DNA of 64,000 nt, from positions 4,712,001 through 4,776,000 of the forward strand of contig CM034111.1 of assembly GCA_019914945.1 (NCBI GenBank), given 5' to 3'. This DNA is from Typha latifolia (lineage: Eukaryota; Streptophyta; Magnoliopsida; Poales; Typhaceae). The notes under the pieces were generated by a model. It saw only the letters and a program-made list of their open reading frames with translations. It ran no database searches and was not told where the DNA came from. Shown here one piece after another: positions 48,420-60,189 of the stretch. The position numbers and the translations under genes were made by a program. Position 1 is the first letter of the stretch, and every line of letters begins with the position of its first letter.

Positions 48420-48781
48420 GGGTTAAGTATATTTTACCCCCCCCCTGTATTTATACCTAAAATTACTTTATCTCTCTGTGTTTCAAAAAGTTTCAAATCA
48501 ATCCTTGTACCCATGACTAAAGTGAAATCTTTAGTTTTTTTTTGTTAAATTTAACTAAGTACAATAGCTATTTTAGTAATTTCTCGCATTATATCAAAAT
48601 GTGCATGTCTTCTCTAACAAACATGATATGTGCATTTTGGTCATTTTGAGTCATTCAGTTAAGTTTAATAATAAAATATTAACGGTGTCACTTTAGTCAT
48701 AAGTATAGAGGCTAGTTTGAAGTACAGGAGAGCAAAGTGATTTTGGACATAAGTACAGAAGGGGTAAAATACATTTAACTC
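48420..48781. mobile_element. MITE, Mutator-like, with perfect 9-bp target duplication
   Basis: Ends are GGGTTAAGTATATTTTACCC and the complement of GAGTTAAATGTATTTTACCCC. The inverted similarity continues inward for over 80 bp. TATAAAATA stands on both sides (48411-48419 and 48782-48790). No coding capacity. It is a shorter relative of 15638-16213, and both contain a TTTTGGTCAT block. Confidence 0.9.
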
Positions 48782-48790
48782 TATAAAATA

Positions 48791-51278
48791 TCATAATCTC
48801 TCATTTTCTTCACTAATAATAATATGGCCATCATCGACGAACTATATTTTAATATTATTCTTCAAATATAAAAACTAAAAATGAGAAATAAATCGATAGA
48901 TATTAGTCGCCGTCCATGTGGTTATTTATCATCAATCACATTTTCGTCGTGATATATTTTTTACTCAGGAAAATATTAATAAGTTTTATACTAAACGTAG
49001 GCTACTCAAACTAGTAGGGCCTTATCATCTCCTTGTCACGTCCATGGCGGCTAAGGTTAGTAATTATTATTGTTATTATTATTATTATTATTTTCATGCA
49101 TGGGCCCCTGTCTACGTGGATTTCGAAGCTTTAGATTAGGCAATGAACCTATCATGAATCAGATGAGAAGAAGAACTATACTACATGATACGTTCTTTAA
49201 TTTAATTTGAGAGGGAATTGGGCATGCAATATGATATATTATTATTTTGCTTAACGGAAACATGGAGAGGATTAATGAATGATTCATGTACTAACTTAGT
49301 AGCTTTTAGTAGTTTTTAACTTTAAAAATATCAAATTAGATCTTCTTAGAAACTTAAATACTTGAATCTCAATAGATATTTTGTTGGTCGTGTCACCTAC
49401 TAACTTATTGTCTAAGAAGAAAAGAGGCTAATTGATATTCTATATTAGACATAAATTATTAACTCTCAAGAATATTCCGAGCATCCTTAGCAGCTTCACA
49501 TATATAAATACCGTTAAATTTTTTATAATCAAATTTATCCTATTTGTCTACTGGTTTATTAATTTTATCTTTGAATGGTCATAGTATGGGATGTCGAACA
49601 GATTCATTGGTCTGTCAATTTTAGAAATGCTCGTGTTATTGCTTTCTAGTATGAATAATTTGATCCATTGAGCAACGCCGATCTAACTATGGATTGCCCT
49701 TCTTTAGAAAAATTCATATCACAGGGGATCTCTCTAAGGTACTCTTTTGTTTAACGTTGAAAAACCACGTATCATATTCCTATAACCAAATATAAATACA
49801 AGAACTACTTATAAACCGCCCGTTGAATAGTTAAATTTATTTTGCTCACCCAAAATGAATTGCTTTTAGTGGTTGATCAACCGACCATAGTGACTCTACA
49901 ATTGTCGAGATAATCTAAGGCTATGGATATCTGTGGATAATTTTTGACTAAATATAAATGCCAAAATTACTATCAGAATTATGACTAAATATAAATGCCA
50001 AAAATTATGCTTATTTTTCCTGAGTAGTTGATTTTTAGATGCCACAATGGATTCTTCCATATTATCAGAATTAGTGTTTGAATTTGGTAAATTCAAGATG
50101 CTGTCATCGATTCTACTATCTCAAATAGAGATTTATTATATGTTTAGATTAAGAAAAAAATTTTATCCCGATAGAATAAATTATATCACAGAACAATAAT
50201 AAATCTACTATATAAGATATAAAGTATTACTCTAAAATGTTATAAATAAATCGGTCCAAGAAACACACTTATTTTTATAAACTAGTAGAAAAACTTATAC
50301 ACAACAGACCACGAGAGACTCTTACTGCCTTCTACTGTTCTACTGTTGTCATATATTAGCTCCCTATAAGGTTTTTTAAAGGGTAGCCTATCAGCGCTCC
50401 GTTCCTTCGTGTAGTTTCGTGTGATATTACACGAGCCTCTATTCTTGATAACAAATTAGGAAACTTCTCATAATCTTATAAGTTAATTAAAAGAACTCTC
50501 ACTATCTCCTACTTTATCAAAGAACTAAAGACATAGATGAACTAATTTTTTCAATCTGGTTAGAAATTTTCATGCTGTGAGTACGTGAATTGAAGCTGCC
50601 ATTTAGATAAATAACTTTTGAACATACCAATTCGGTTACATTAATTATTTGATGTTCAAAAGTCAAAACTACTTTGCCAGAAACCAACAAAAAATGCACA
50701 CATATCTATTCATTTTGGTCTTATGCTCCTCTATATATTTTGAATGAAAGATAAGTATTAGAGCTTACAAATGACTCAAGAAAGCATGTTTCAGTAACAA
50801 GGATTCCCACTTCATATGCAAACTGGATATATTTATCACCTGTTTACTATGACACCACGAGTGTTAAGATGCAAGTGGTAGGCATAGGTTTATCTAATCC
50901 ACAACACAAATCTTATCTCCACAGGAGAGGAGGGGATGAATCACAAACAGTTTGTATACCAGATCTTGGATTGATGAGAGGTGGGTGAGAGATGTTGACA
51001 ACTTCTCTAGGGTTTCCTGTGACCACCCAGAAAGAAGTTTTCTTTTCCTACTCACAACTTCACAAGTGGCTTGCTGTCGAACGTAACGAGTTGCAGGTAG
51101 TATTGGATTCAGCACCAAGTCAGTGGGCCATGCCTATGCCTTTCGATAACTTCCGGTCTCCACCTTCCAGGAAAAAGTATTGCCAAAGGACAAACATCCA
51201 GTTCAGCTACTAGCCCCACAGAGAAGGAGAAAACCATACATATCTAACTTTATCTCCTCTTATCTTATTTCAAAGAAG

Positions 51279-51344
<66 letters not shown>

Positions 51345-51660
51345 CTAACAAGACTAGCCTAAGAACCTAATTGGAGTTAAACATCCAATTCCATTTCATA
51401 GGTCTATTTGCTTTCTCTTTTCACATGATGATTGAGATCCAATTAAATAATCCTTCATAAAAAGACAAATAGTTAGGTTCCCACATACTTCCTTGCCAAC
51501 ACAAAAGCAAAACTAGTGACTCACACACGCACACACTATCTGATCAACCTCATATAGAAGAATCTCGATCGGCTTGCCAAGATCATTGTATACATGTCTA
51601 ATTCCCCAATATTAAGTATTTTGGTCCAACTTGGCATATTGGTACGTCCAGTGAGTGAGA
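48791..51660. other. Intergenic, no gene recognised
   Basis: A TTA microsatellite lies at 49066-49092. The part at 50885-51240 has a moderately long open frame (50992-51213) and better GC. It may be a gene fragment but matches nothing I recognise. Confidence 0.4.
51284..51341. repeat. AT dinucleotide repeat, 58 bp
   Basis: An uninterrupted run of about 29 AT units. Confidence 0.95.
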
Positions 51661-51663
51661 GAG

Positions 51664-51671
51664 ATATAAAT
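51664..51671 (+). promoter_or_regulatory. TATA box of the serine-rich-like gene
   Basis: TATAAATA lies 55-62 bp upstream of the ATG at 51726, giving a short predicted leader of about 30 nt. Confidence 0.55.
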
Positions 51672-51725
51672 AAGTCACCCCATAGGTAGCTTGTGGCAAA
51701 GCATCCAACTCGGTACTTCACAGAA

Positions 51726-52031
51726 ATGGGTTCTAATGGCATATCCTCTACTACCAAATCTCACATCTCTGCAAGGACTTGTCTTTGCTCCCCAACTAAC
51801 CATCCAGGATCATTCAGATGCAGTCGGCATCGGAACGCCAGAAAGACTTTGAGCAGATCGACGTCGAGTCTGCTGAATTCTACGTGCCGTGCCGAGCCAA
51901 GGGGATCTGGGAAGAAGGTGAAGTCAGTGAGGGCTGTTCTCATGCAGATCATTAGTCCCTCGAGCCGCGATCTCCGGCGTAGACGGAATTTCCAGCCAAG
52001 GCCATCAAGATTCTGTTTGATGGATCAATAA
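51726..52031 (+). CDS. Small serine-rich protein-like protein
   Basis: A single exon of 101 residues starts MGSNGISSTTKSH at the first ATG after the TATA box. The central SARTCLCSPTNHPGSFRCSRHR segment (residues about 16-37) is the hallmark of plant serine-rich protein-related small proteins, which carry a C-x-C-SPT-x-HPGSFRC motif. The rest is basic and serine-rich (RKTLSRSTSSLLNST and RDLRRRRNFQPRPSRF). No signal peptide or membrane helix is seen. The biochemical role of the family is unknown. The cysteine pattern could bind a metal, but that is inference. The open frame extends a few codons upstream without an ATG. Confidence 0.8.
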   Translation: MGSNGISSTTKSHISARTCLCSPTNHPGSFRCSRHRNARKTLSRSTSSLLNSTCRAEPRGSGKKVKSVRAVLMQIISPSSRDLRRRRNFQPRPSRFCLMDQ

Positions 52032-54224
52032 ACTGCCAAGAAGTAGCCATGGATTGATATGATCAAGATAGGTATATAGTTTTCTTAGATGTACATATTT
52101 ATATGTGGCAAACTTTGGCAGTAGGCTTCGTTATTTGCCTAGCTAGCTACCGAGAAGTTTTCATGAAGATTATGTATGAGTAGCAACTAGGTTGCTGTAA
52201 CCAAGTTGGATCATAACACAACTTTCATGTAGACTGATGGATGAATAGAAATTGTAGATTACTAACTATATTTCATGTGTCTAAAGACTTGGTCTTGACT
52301 GCTACTTTTTTTTTTCTTGTTTGTTTGTTGTCTGGGATTTGCTTAATCTTGAAGGCAAAGAAAAGCCCCAAATTAATGTTTCTTTAAGTCTTCTTTGGTG
52401 CTCTCTTTGGCTTCAAAGGCACTCTTTGCAGAAGGAAGTTTCCTCCTTGTATCTAATTATAGGAGGAGCTTCCTGTAGTACTTTCTTTCTTTCTTTTGAA
52501 ATTTTGCAGAGAGTCCTTGGAATTCTTTTCTTTGGAATAAAAACTGCCCATCAAGCAATTAATTGGTCATTAATTTCCTTTTGGTCCATATAGCAAGTAG
52601 ATGGAAATTTGAAGGGATGTCTGAAGGTGTAGTTCTAGCAATATGCAGTACACACTCCACTGTTAAAAATATACGTATATAATTCAGAAGGATGGATATC
52701 AAACTTCATACAATGTTCCCCAAGTGCTTGTTCCGTTTTTTTTTTCTTTTCTTTTCTTTAGAAAGAAGTGGAAGCTTAATAGCATCGCATTAAATCGATG
52801 CCACAGGAATTAGAACCCAAGAAAACTATTCCATTCTCATGTTGCCAAAGCAATTGGTACTACTAATAACATGAGATTTATCATTAAGCTGCATCTATTT
52901 ACATTGATATATTTAATTATGCTTTGAATATTCTGTTCCACACCAAGGAGTGAGATTAAACTAAATATCAGGGAATCGGTCTTTGCCTAATTGAATGGGT
53001 GGATGGTGTTGATCAAAGGGATTAGAATAACTTAGTAATCAGATTGGGATATAACCAACTTAGTTGAATCAATTGGCTGCTTCTAATTGATTCTTAATCA
53101 GTAACTTTCTGGTCGGGTATTTAAATAGCACATGATAGTAACCGATTGGAAGCTGTATATATGTTACCCACTCTGTTATCGAATGGATTAGAAAAAACCC
53201 TTAATGTTAACTATAGAGTTTAAGTATTCCTTATGCAATTTCGCCGATTTTAACTGGAACTCTTTTAAGTACTTATAGAGTTAGTTATACATAGGCCCCC
53301 TAAACTATTTCAGAGAGTCCACGTAGCCACTTCTTTTTTCTTCGGGAAGGAATTTATGTGAATAATTTTTTCAGTTTATGAGTCTATATAGGTAAACAAA
53401 AAAACTCAAGAGGTGTACATGAAAAACTATGATAGATCAGAGAGGCCACGTATAATTAACCCTTAAATATATTACAAAGCGTTCCAATTTAGTCAATTGC
53501 CGAATTCATGTCATCTCAATTCGGGCAGTATAGGGATTACGTAACAAGATAACTGTGTAACATGAACTGTTATCAATTCGAGATAATAAGATAATTGTGT
53601 TAGAGAAACTCTTAACCGATTCGAGATAATAAGATAATCTTGCGAAAACATAAGAGATTCATGAAAATTGGTCTATCAGCTAATAAAGGTAGAAAAGAAA
53701 ATCCCAAACCTAGATCAATAATCATACAGTAAAAGAATGATCTTCCATATATAGGATCACCTTCTCACGAAAGTAGGAATGAATTGGCTCTTCAATCTCC
53801 TTCTCCTTTGGCTAATCGGTAAATTAGGCCAGATGTTCTGCCATGCATGTTTTTCTATCACTGCTTGTTTATTGTTTTTGAAAGACAGTCCATAGACCAA
53901 ATTCATTTAGAGCTTAAGATTACACAAGGCTTCTTCTAACAATGGGCTAATTCAAACTTTACAACGTCTCTTTTGTAGAGCAAATTTGACAAGGTTACAA
54001 ATTCGTATAATTAATAGACCCAGGGAAGTAGATAAAGGGTCAACCACCTAATACATTCCTAAACAATAGAAAGAATAGTTAGTTGATGTCACTGCTAAAG
54101 ACATTCATCCACAACTAAGAGTAAATCACTAATAAATGTTAGAAATATTAATATTTCTATGGTGTTATTTTAAAATAAATAATTTTGTGAGTAGATATTT
54201 AGATTAGACATATTTTCGTGATTA
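52032..54224. other. 3' flank and intergenic DNA
   Basis: No gene is recognised. The part at 53277-53462 has inverted ends (GAGTTAGTTATACATAGGCC and the complement of GGGTTAATTATACGTGGCC) and is probably a small MITE, but without a clear target duplication. Confidence 0.4.
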
Positions 54225-56061
54225 TAATTGGTCGCCGACTATTTTAGGTTCACTTGGGTTAGTTTTCTATGGAAAAACTCTGACACCTTTGAATGTTTCA
54301 AAACTCTTTGCCTAAGAATTCAAAACAAAAAGGAGATGAAAATCGGTAATTCATTCAGATCATGGTAGAGAGTTTGAAAATGACATGTACATGAGTTTTT
54401 GTAATTCTCAAGGGATAAAACATGAATATTCTGCATCAAAAACATCTCAACAGAATGGTGTAGTAAAGAGGAAAAATCAAGTGGTTCAAGAGATAGAGCA
54501 TGTCATGCTTCATGCCAAGAAAATATCTCAAAAATTTTGGGCTGAGGTTGTGAATACCGTCGTGCATGTTATTAACCGTGTTTACTTGAGGCCCAGTGCA
54601 GATCAAACTGCCTATGAGATTTGGAAAGGTAAAAAGAAACCAAACTTCAAATATTTCATAATTTTTGGTAGTAAATGCTACATCCTTCGTGACCGTGAAC
54701 TCTTGGGTAAGTTCGACTCCAAAAGCAACGAAAGTATATTCTTGGGTATTCTGAAACTAGTAGAGCTTACCGTGTTTATAATTTGCACTCATCTACTGTT
54801 ATGGAATCTATAAATGTTGGTATTGATGACAATTCATTTGATGTGCCTAACTTGGTAAATGATATTAATCCTGCATGTACTAAGGCACTTTTGGAGGAAG
54901 CGGAGATTGAAAATCAAGGCATGGACACCCCGGTAGCAAGCACGCCTCAAACTACCCCAAGTGAGAGGGAGTTGGAGCTATTCGCTAGAGTGAAATTACA
55001 TCACCCCTTGACCTAAGTAATTGGCAATGTGGCGGAATCAATGAAAACTAGGAGACAAATTAGAAATTAGGTAACTTTTCTTTGTTACACTTCATTGATA
55101 GAGCCTAAAAATGTTAAAGAAGCCTTGTTAGATAATGCATGAGTGAATGCAATGCATGATGAATTAGAATAGTTTGAGCGTAATAATGTGTCGACTCTTG
55201 TTTCTAGGCCTAAAGATGTAAATGTTATATGAATGAAATGAATTTTTAAAAATAAGACTGATGAACATGGGGTAGTAGTGAGAAACAAAGTTAGACTTGT
55301 AGCTCAGGGGTACACTCAAGTTGAGGCGATAGATTTAGATGAAACTTTTGCTCCTGTTGCTGGACTTGAATCTATATGCATTCTGTTTACTGTTGCTTGT
55401 CATATGCATTTTAAAGTATTTCAAATAGATATGAAAAGTGTCTTTTTAAATAGAACCATAAACGAAGAAGTATATGTTGAACAACCAAAAGGTTTTAAGA
55501 ACTCCCATTTTCCCTCCCATGTGTATAGATTGCAAAAAGCCCTATATGGTCTAAAATAGGCTCCTAGAGCATGGTATGACAAGTTGACATTTTGTTAGAG
55601 TCGAGATTCACTCGAGGGGTAGTGGATAAAACCTTATTCATTAATCATGATTCTAGAAGGTTTGTGGTTGTTTAGATATATGTTGATGACATTATGTTTG
55701 GGGCTACTTCTGATAAAGGTGCTAAGGAGTTTGCTCAATTAATTCAAAGTCAATTTGAAATGAGTTTGATGGGTGAACTGAAGTTCTTCCTAGGCCTCCA
55801 AATTGGGCAATTTGATAATGGTCTTTTCATCTCTCAATCTGAGTATGCTAAAACTCTTTCATAAATTTGGATTGACTTATGCTAAACATGCTATAACTCT
55901 TATGAGTACAAGTGCTAAACTTTGTAAGGATAGTTCTGGAAAAAATGTTGATTCTACTCTCTATAGGAACATGATATGAAGTCCATTGTATTTGACTGCT
56001 AACCGCCTCGACATTGCCTTTAGTGTGGGAGTTTGTGCTAGGTATCAATCCGATCCCAAGG

Positions 56062-56118
56062 AGTGCTATTATTTCGGGTTAATGGGATAGTTGATCATTA
56101 ACCCGAAATAATGGGATT
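56062..56118. other. Templated filler insertion inside RNase H region
   Basis: This segment interrupts the Copia frame and is made of copies of nearby sequence. AGTGCTATTATTTCGGGTT equals 56189-56207. TTAATGGGATAGTTGATCAT equals 56145-56164. TAACCCGAAATAAT is an inverted copy of part of the first piece. ATGGGATT equals 56163-56170. The pieces overlap by 0-2 bp. Confidence 0.8.
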
Positions 56119-57725
56119 AGCTATCAAACGAATAATTAGATATGTTAATGGGATAGTTGATCATGGGATTTGGTATACCTTTGACACTAGTGCTATTATT
56201 TCGGGTTTCTCTGGATACTGACTAGGCTGGGTCATGTGATGATAGGAACAACACTTCGGGTGGGTGTTTTTACATTGGAAACAATCTAGTGGCTTGGCAT
56301 AGTAAAAAACAAAATTCTATATCTTTGCCTACTACCGAAGCCGAGTATATAGTGGTTTGAAGTTGTTGTTCTTAACTCTTATGGATGAAGCAAATGCTTA
56401 AAGATTATGAGATAGATCAGGGTAGCATGATTTTATATTGTGATAACGTGAGTGCTATCAATATCTCTAGGAATCTTATTCAACACTCGCGAACCAAACA
56501 TATTGGTATTCTCCATCACTTCATTCAGGATTTAGTTGAGGATAAGATTATCGTTTTGGAATATATACAAACTGAATTACAATTGAATGACTTATTTACT
56601 AAACCTTTGGATGCCCAACGATTTGAAAATCTTAGAACATCCTTAGGGGTGTGTGTTGTTTCCAAATGATCTCTTGATTTGTGGACTATTTTTTTTTCTT
56701 GTTTCATTTTTACTTTATTTTATTTTATTGATTTTTTTTTGTTCTTCTTTTTATTTCTTCTTCCTTTGTTGTATTTCTTGTGTTTTGTGTTTTCCTTGTT
56801 TTAGACCAGCTCTGTTAACAAAAAAAATTGTTGTTTCTATCATGATGAGAACTAGATCCATCTATTGAACATTGATATTCTTGTTTAGCTCTTGTAAACC
56901 TAATTGTTGACATACGATGGTCTGGTGATGTGTCATGCATTCTTGACATATTGGTAGGATGATTGAGTGATGTTTACTACCTATTTATATATATCTTGAC
57001 CGTTTCTATTTGTGAATTTTCCTATAAACCTCATGTTGATCTTTGATTTAAGCATATAACTTGTTACTCCCAAGGATGTCTATATTCACTTATTGGATGA
57101 CCACAAAGCATTTCACCAACTTGCTTTTGTTTCACAAATAAAAAACTGTATACATATATACAGAATATAGAGGGAGCAAAAGATTGATGAAAAGGGCTAC
57201 CTTATGATAGTGTGAAAGGTACCTCACTCACTTGTCTAGTTTCACAATAAACTATGTGTTGCATACCTTTTTGGTTATTAAGAAAAGGGCTACCTATCAT
57301 TAAGAGTGAAAGCCATCATTGCACAGTTAATTCTCCCCATGTGTTTGGTCTATGCTGAATGCTGGTTTGAATCGAGTGTGAATTAGACAAAGATCACTTG
57401 ATACTTTGTCAGAATTTTTAGATATGAGTGCACGTTATCTTAGCTATTCTCGTTGGTCATTACTTTAGTTTATCCTTCCAATGTATCATCTTCATGTGTT
57501 CACTGATCTTGATACCTTTATTGTCACAAGTTTGCTTTACATTAGTGAAAATTTGTTATCTTTGGTTTGAATGGAAGTTTCTCTGAGCTTCTTGTTGTAG
57601 ATCCTGATAAGAATGTGTCTCATTTTGGTTTTGTGCATGTTTTTGGGAGAAGGCTTGGCTTGTGGGAGTGTTTTGGATATTGGAAAGTGTGCTGAAAAAG
57701 TATTTTCTATCTTAATTCTATCACT

Positions 57726-57912
57726 CCCATTCGAACGAGTTGTTACCGTTTCAATGACTTGCTATTCCATTCTATCACGTTCGAACACTCCTTGTGTCTC
57801 ATTTATTCTCATTCAAATGAGGTTTTTCTCCTCTTTGAATTTCACTTATGCCATTCGAACGGTATGGATCTCGTTCGAACAGCATTAGATTGAACTATTT
57901 TAAACCGTTCGA
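57726..57912. repeat. TTCGAA cluster between pol and the extra ORF
   Basis: Words CATTCGAACGAG, ACGTTCGAACAC, CATTCGAACGGT, CGTTCGAACAGC and CCGTTCGAAATGG lie within 190 bp of the SIRE-like element. They share the TTCGAA core with the LTR arrays elsewhere in the window, but are looser. Confidence 0.7.
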
Positions 57913-58141
57913 AATGGTTCATTTCCCCTTTGTTCCTCTTTACTCTTCTTCTTCGACCTCTCCATCTTCTTGTGTCTTCAAATCGCCTATATTCTTTGCT
58001 TATATTGATCTAATCCAAAAGTAAGGTATGTGTTCTTGATCTCTCTCATTTTCCCCCCTTTGTCTCAGTGCTTTGTGTTTTTATTTTATGTTCTTTCCAT
58101 TGAATGTTGTTCTCTTGTGCCTTTGTGTTTTGGTAAGAACC

Positions 58142-59040
58142 ATGCCTCGACAAAAATTTGCGGTTCCTAAACGTAAGGCCTCTAGTGTTGGTGTTGGTTC
58201 GAGTGGTTCTCGACCTCCGGTCAATCGGTTTGCTTCAAAAGAGGGTGAGAAAAAGTATTTGGAAATGTTTTCTAAGTAGAGCGAAATGTCAAATTACTTA
58301 ATTTCATTGAGTTGGGAGTTGACTCTGTCTTCCATCGTCGTTCCTATGGGGGGGACTGCTTTTGTTGAGTTGGTTAGAAAATTTTATGCAAATATTGATG
58401 TGAGTGAAGATCGGGTGTTGTCGTGAGTTAGAGGGGTGGATATCTCTATGAGCCCTATCCTGATCTCCTCTCAGTTACATCTTCCTAGAGTGGAATACCC
58501 AAAGTTTCCATATACTGATGCCTCTCCTGCTCCCAGCATCTCTTCGATTGTTCATACTATTGTTGGTTTAGATGTTGTTTAGAGCTCCAGCACGATCCCA
58601 CATGCCTCACTCAATACTTCTATCAGATTTTGAATTTGATTTGTTTCTTTAATGTAAAGCCCAAAGCTCAGACCACTAAACTGGATCAAGACAGAGCGTA
58701 CCTCATTTATGCAATAGCAACGAATGTTCCTATTGATCTTGCATCTTATTTATACAGCTCCACTGTGTCAACGATTCTTGCTCATTTGACGGTTGAAGGG
58801 TTACCATTTGGTGTATTCATCTCTAATCTATGTCTCCGGCGGGGTGTTGTTGTGGATCCTTCTAAACTGTCCATCTCTTCTCCATGTCCACCGGACCTGA
58901 CCACACTGAGTCGCAGTCGTTCACATGTTTTGAGGGTTCGTCGTCCACGGTCTAAGGCTTCGTGGAGTCTTGAAGGTGAAGAGGAGGAAGCTCCAAGTGG
59001 TCCCTCCTCTGAGCCTGAGAGTTCGACCATATCTTCTTAG
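58142..59040 (+). pseudogene. Decayed post-pol ORF of a SIRE-like element
   Basis: The ATG at 58142 opens MPRQKFAVPKRKA and continues NRFASKEGEKKYLEMFSK before a stop. Further pieces carry ELVRKFYANIDVSED and, at about 58650-58810, TTKLDQDRAYLIYAIATN with LPFGVFISNLCLRRGV. These are the hallmarks of the plant transposon (envelope-like position) ORF found after pol in SIRE/Maximus elements. Its role is not established. Stops and frame changes make this copy non-functional. Confidence 0.75.
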
Positions 59041-59641
59041 CTTTTGGTCATTTAGGCTTCTTTGATTGAACTCTCCTCTTCTCTTCAGCAGATCAGCTAA
59101 GCAGACAAGGCAGGCAGAGGAGCAAGCCTATCAAGAGATCGTGTTGAACAATATTGTGGCCATGTTACAGCAGCACTTTCCTCCAGTTTAGTTAGTTTAA
59201 TTTTTTTTTCTTGTCAATTTTGGACAAAAGGGGGGAGTGTTGTGACGTGTGGGTCTCTGCTTGATGACTGTGTGATTTGTGTTCTTAATGACTATGTGAT
59301 GTTTTATTTTATGTTTGGTGGTGCTTAATGACTATGTGGTATGCTTGACATTGTGGTTTAAATATTTATAGATGCTTATATACCATATGATTGGCATCAT
59401 GAAAAACGTTTTAGTTCATGTTGTACTGTTGTGATTTAGTACTTAGTTCTCTGCGTCCAAACTTATTATGCTATTTATCAAATCTTCCACACTTACGTGC
59501 ATTTGGTATAGTTGTTTTAGTGGTTCCAGCTATTTATGTGCATTTGGTCTAATAGGATGTTTGTAACTCTAGAATCAATATGTTTAACGAGATTCTTGAT
59601 TTTGTCACGAAATTGTCAAAGGGGGAGTTCGTTAGCACTTA

Positions 59642-59730
59642 TGTAACGCTCCCGCCCGACATAGGCACGTGCACACCTATGCACCCACACAGCTTGCGTG
59701 ACACACGCGACAGGTCGGATAGGTGTAACA
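59642..59730 (-). mobile_element. LTR end fragment, Ty3/gypsy type, reversed
   Basis: It starts TGTAACGCTCCCGCCCGAC on the + strand, nearly the same as 61847 onward. Read on the minus strand it ends in GGGAGCGTTACA, a usual gypsy LTR 3' end. It is cut off after about 89 bp by the next LTR. Confidence 0.55.
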
Positions 59731-60022
59731 ACCCAATCTTTAAAAAAATTAAAAAAAATAAAAACTTCACTGCATGGCATGACAGCCTCGTGCCATGCAG
59801 TGGCAGATGGGGAGGGTGCCACGCACCCCAAGCGCCGGCCCGACTAACCTGGCCGGGCCAGTTGGCACTGTGGGCCCCGCCACTGCCGCCATGGCCTCCT
59901 TCCCCACCATCTCTCTCCCTTTTATTTCTCTCTCTCTTTCTCTCTCTCTCTTTCTCTCTTTCTCTCTTTCGATCTCTCTCTCACTTTTCTCTCTTTCAGT
60001 CTCTCTCTCACTTTTCTCTCCT

Positions 60023-60055
<33 letters not shown>

Positions 60056-60131
60056 ATCTATCTACTACTGCCGCCACTCCGTCAGCCTGCCACTGCCGCC
60101 GCCACTTCCACTAACGCCAGTGAGCCTCCTT

Positions 60132-60189
<58 letters not shown>

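Larger units (their letters stand above)
54225..59641 (+). mobile_element. SIRE/Maximus-like Copia element, 5'-truncated and decayed
   Basis: Pol pieces follow in Copia order. Integrase (HSDHGREFEN and SQQNGVVKRKN) lies at 54350-54470. RT (VRLVAQGYTQ, DETFAPVAGLESI and YVDDIMFGA) lies at 55290-55710. RNase H (LPTTEAEYIV and YCDNVSAINI) lies at 56320-56465, with LNDLFTKPLDAQRFENLR near 56585. An extra decayed ORF follows (58142-59040). Two polypurine-like tracts end it: ACAAAAGGGGGAGTG near 59224 and TCAAAGGGGGAG near 59620. The 5' LTR, gag and protease are absent. Several stops (after ALYGLK, for example) show it is inactive. An additional ORF after pol and more than one polypurine tract are marks of the SIRE/Maximus lineage. 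Confidence 0.85.

Noticed and set aside
50992..51213. A 73-codon open frame with moderate GC
   Set aside because: No recognisable domain, no promoter signal and no splice context was found.
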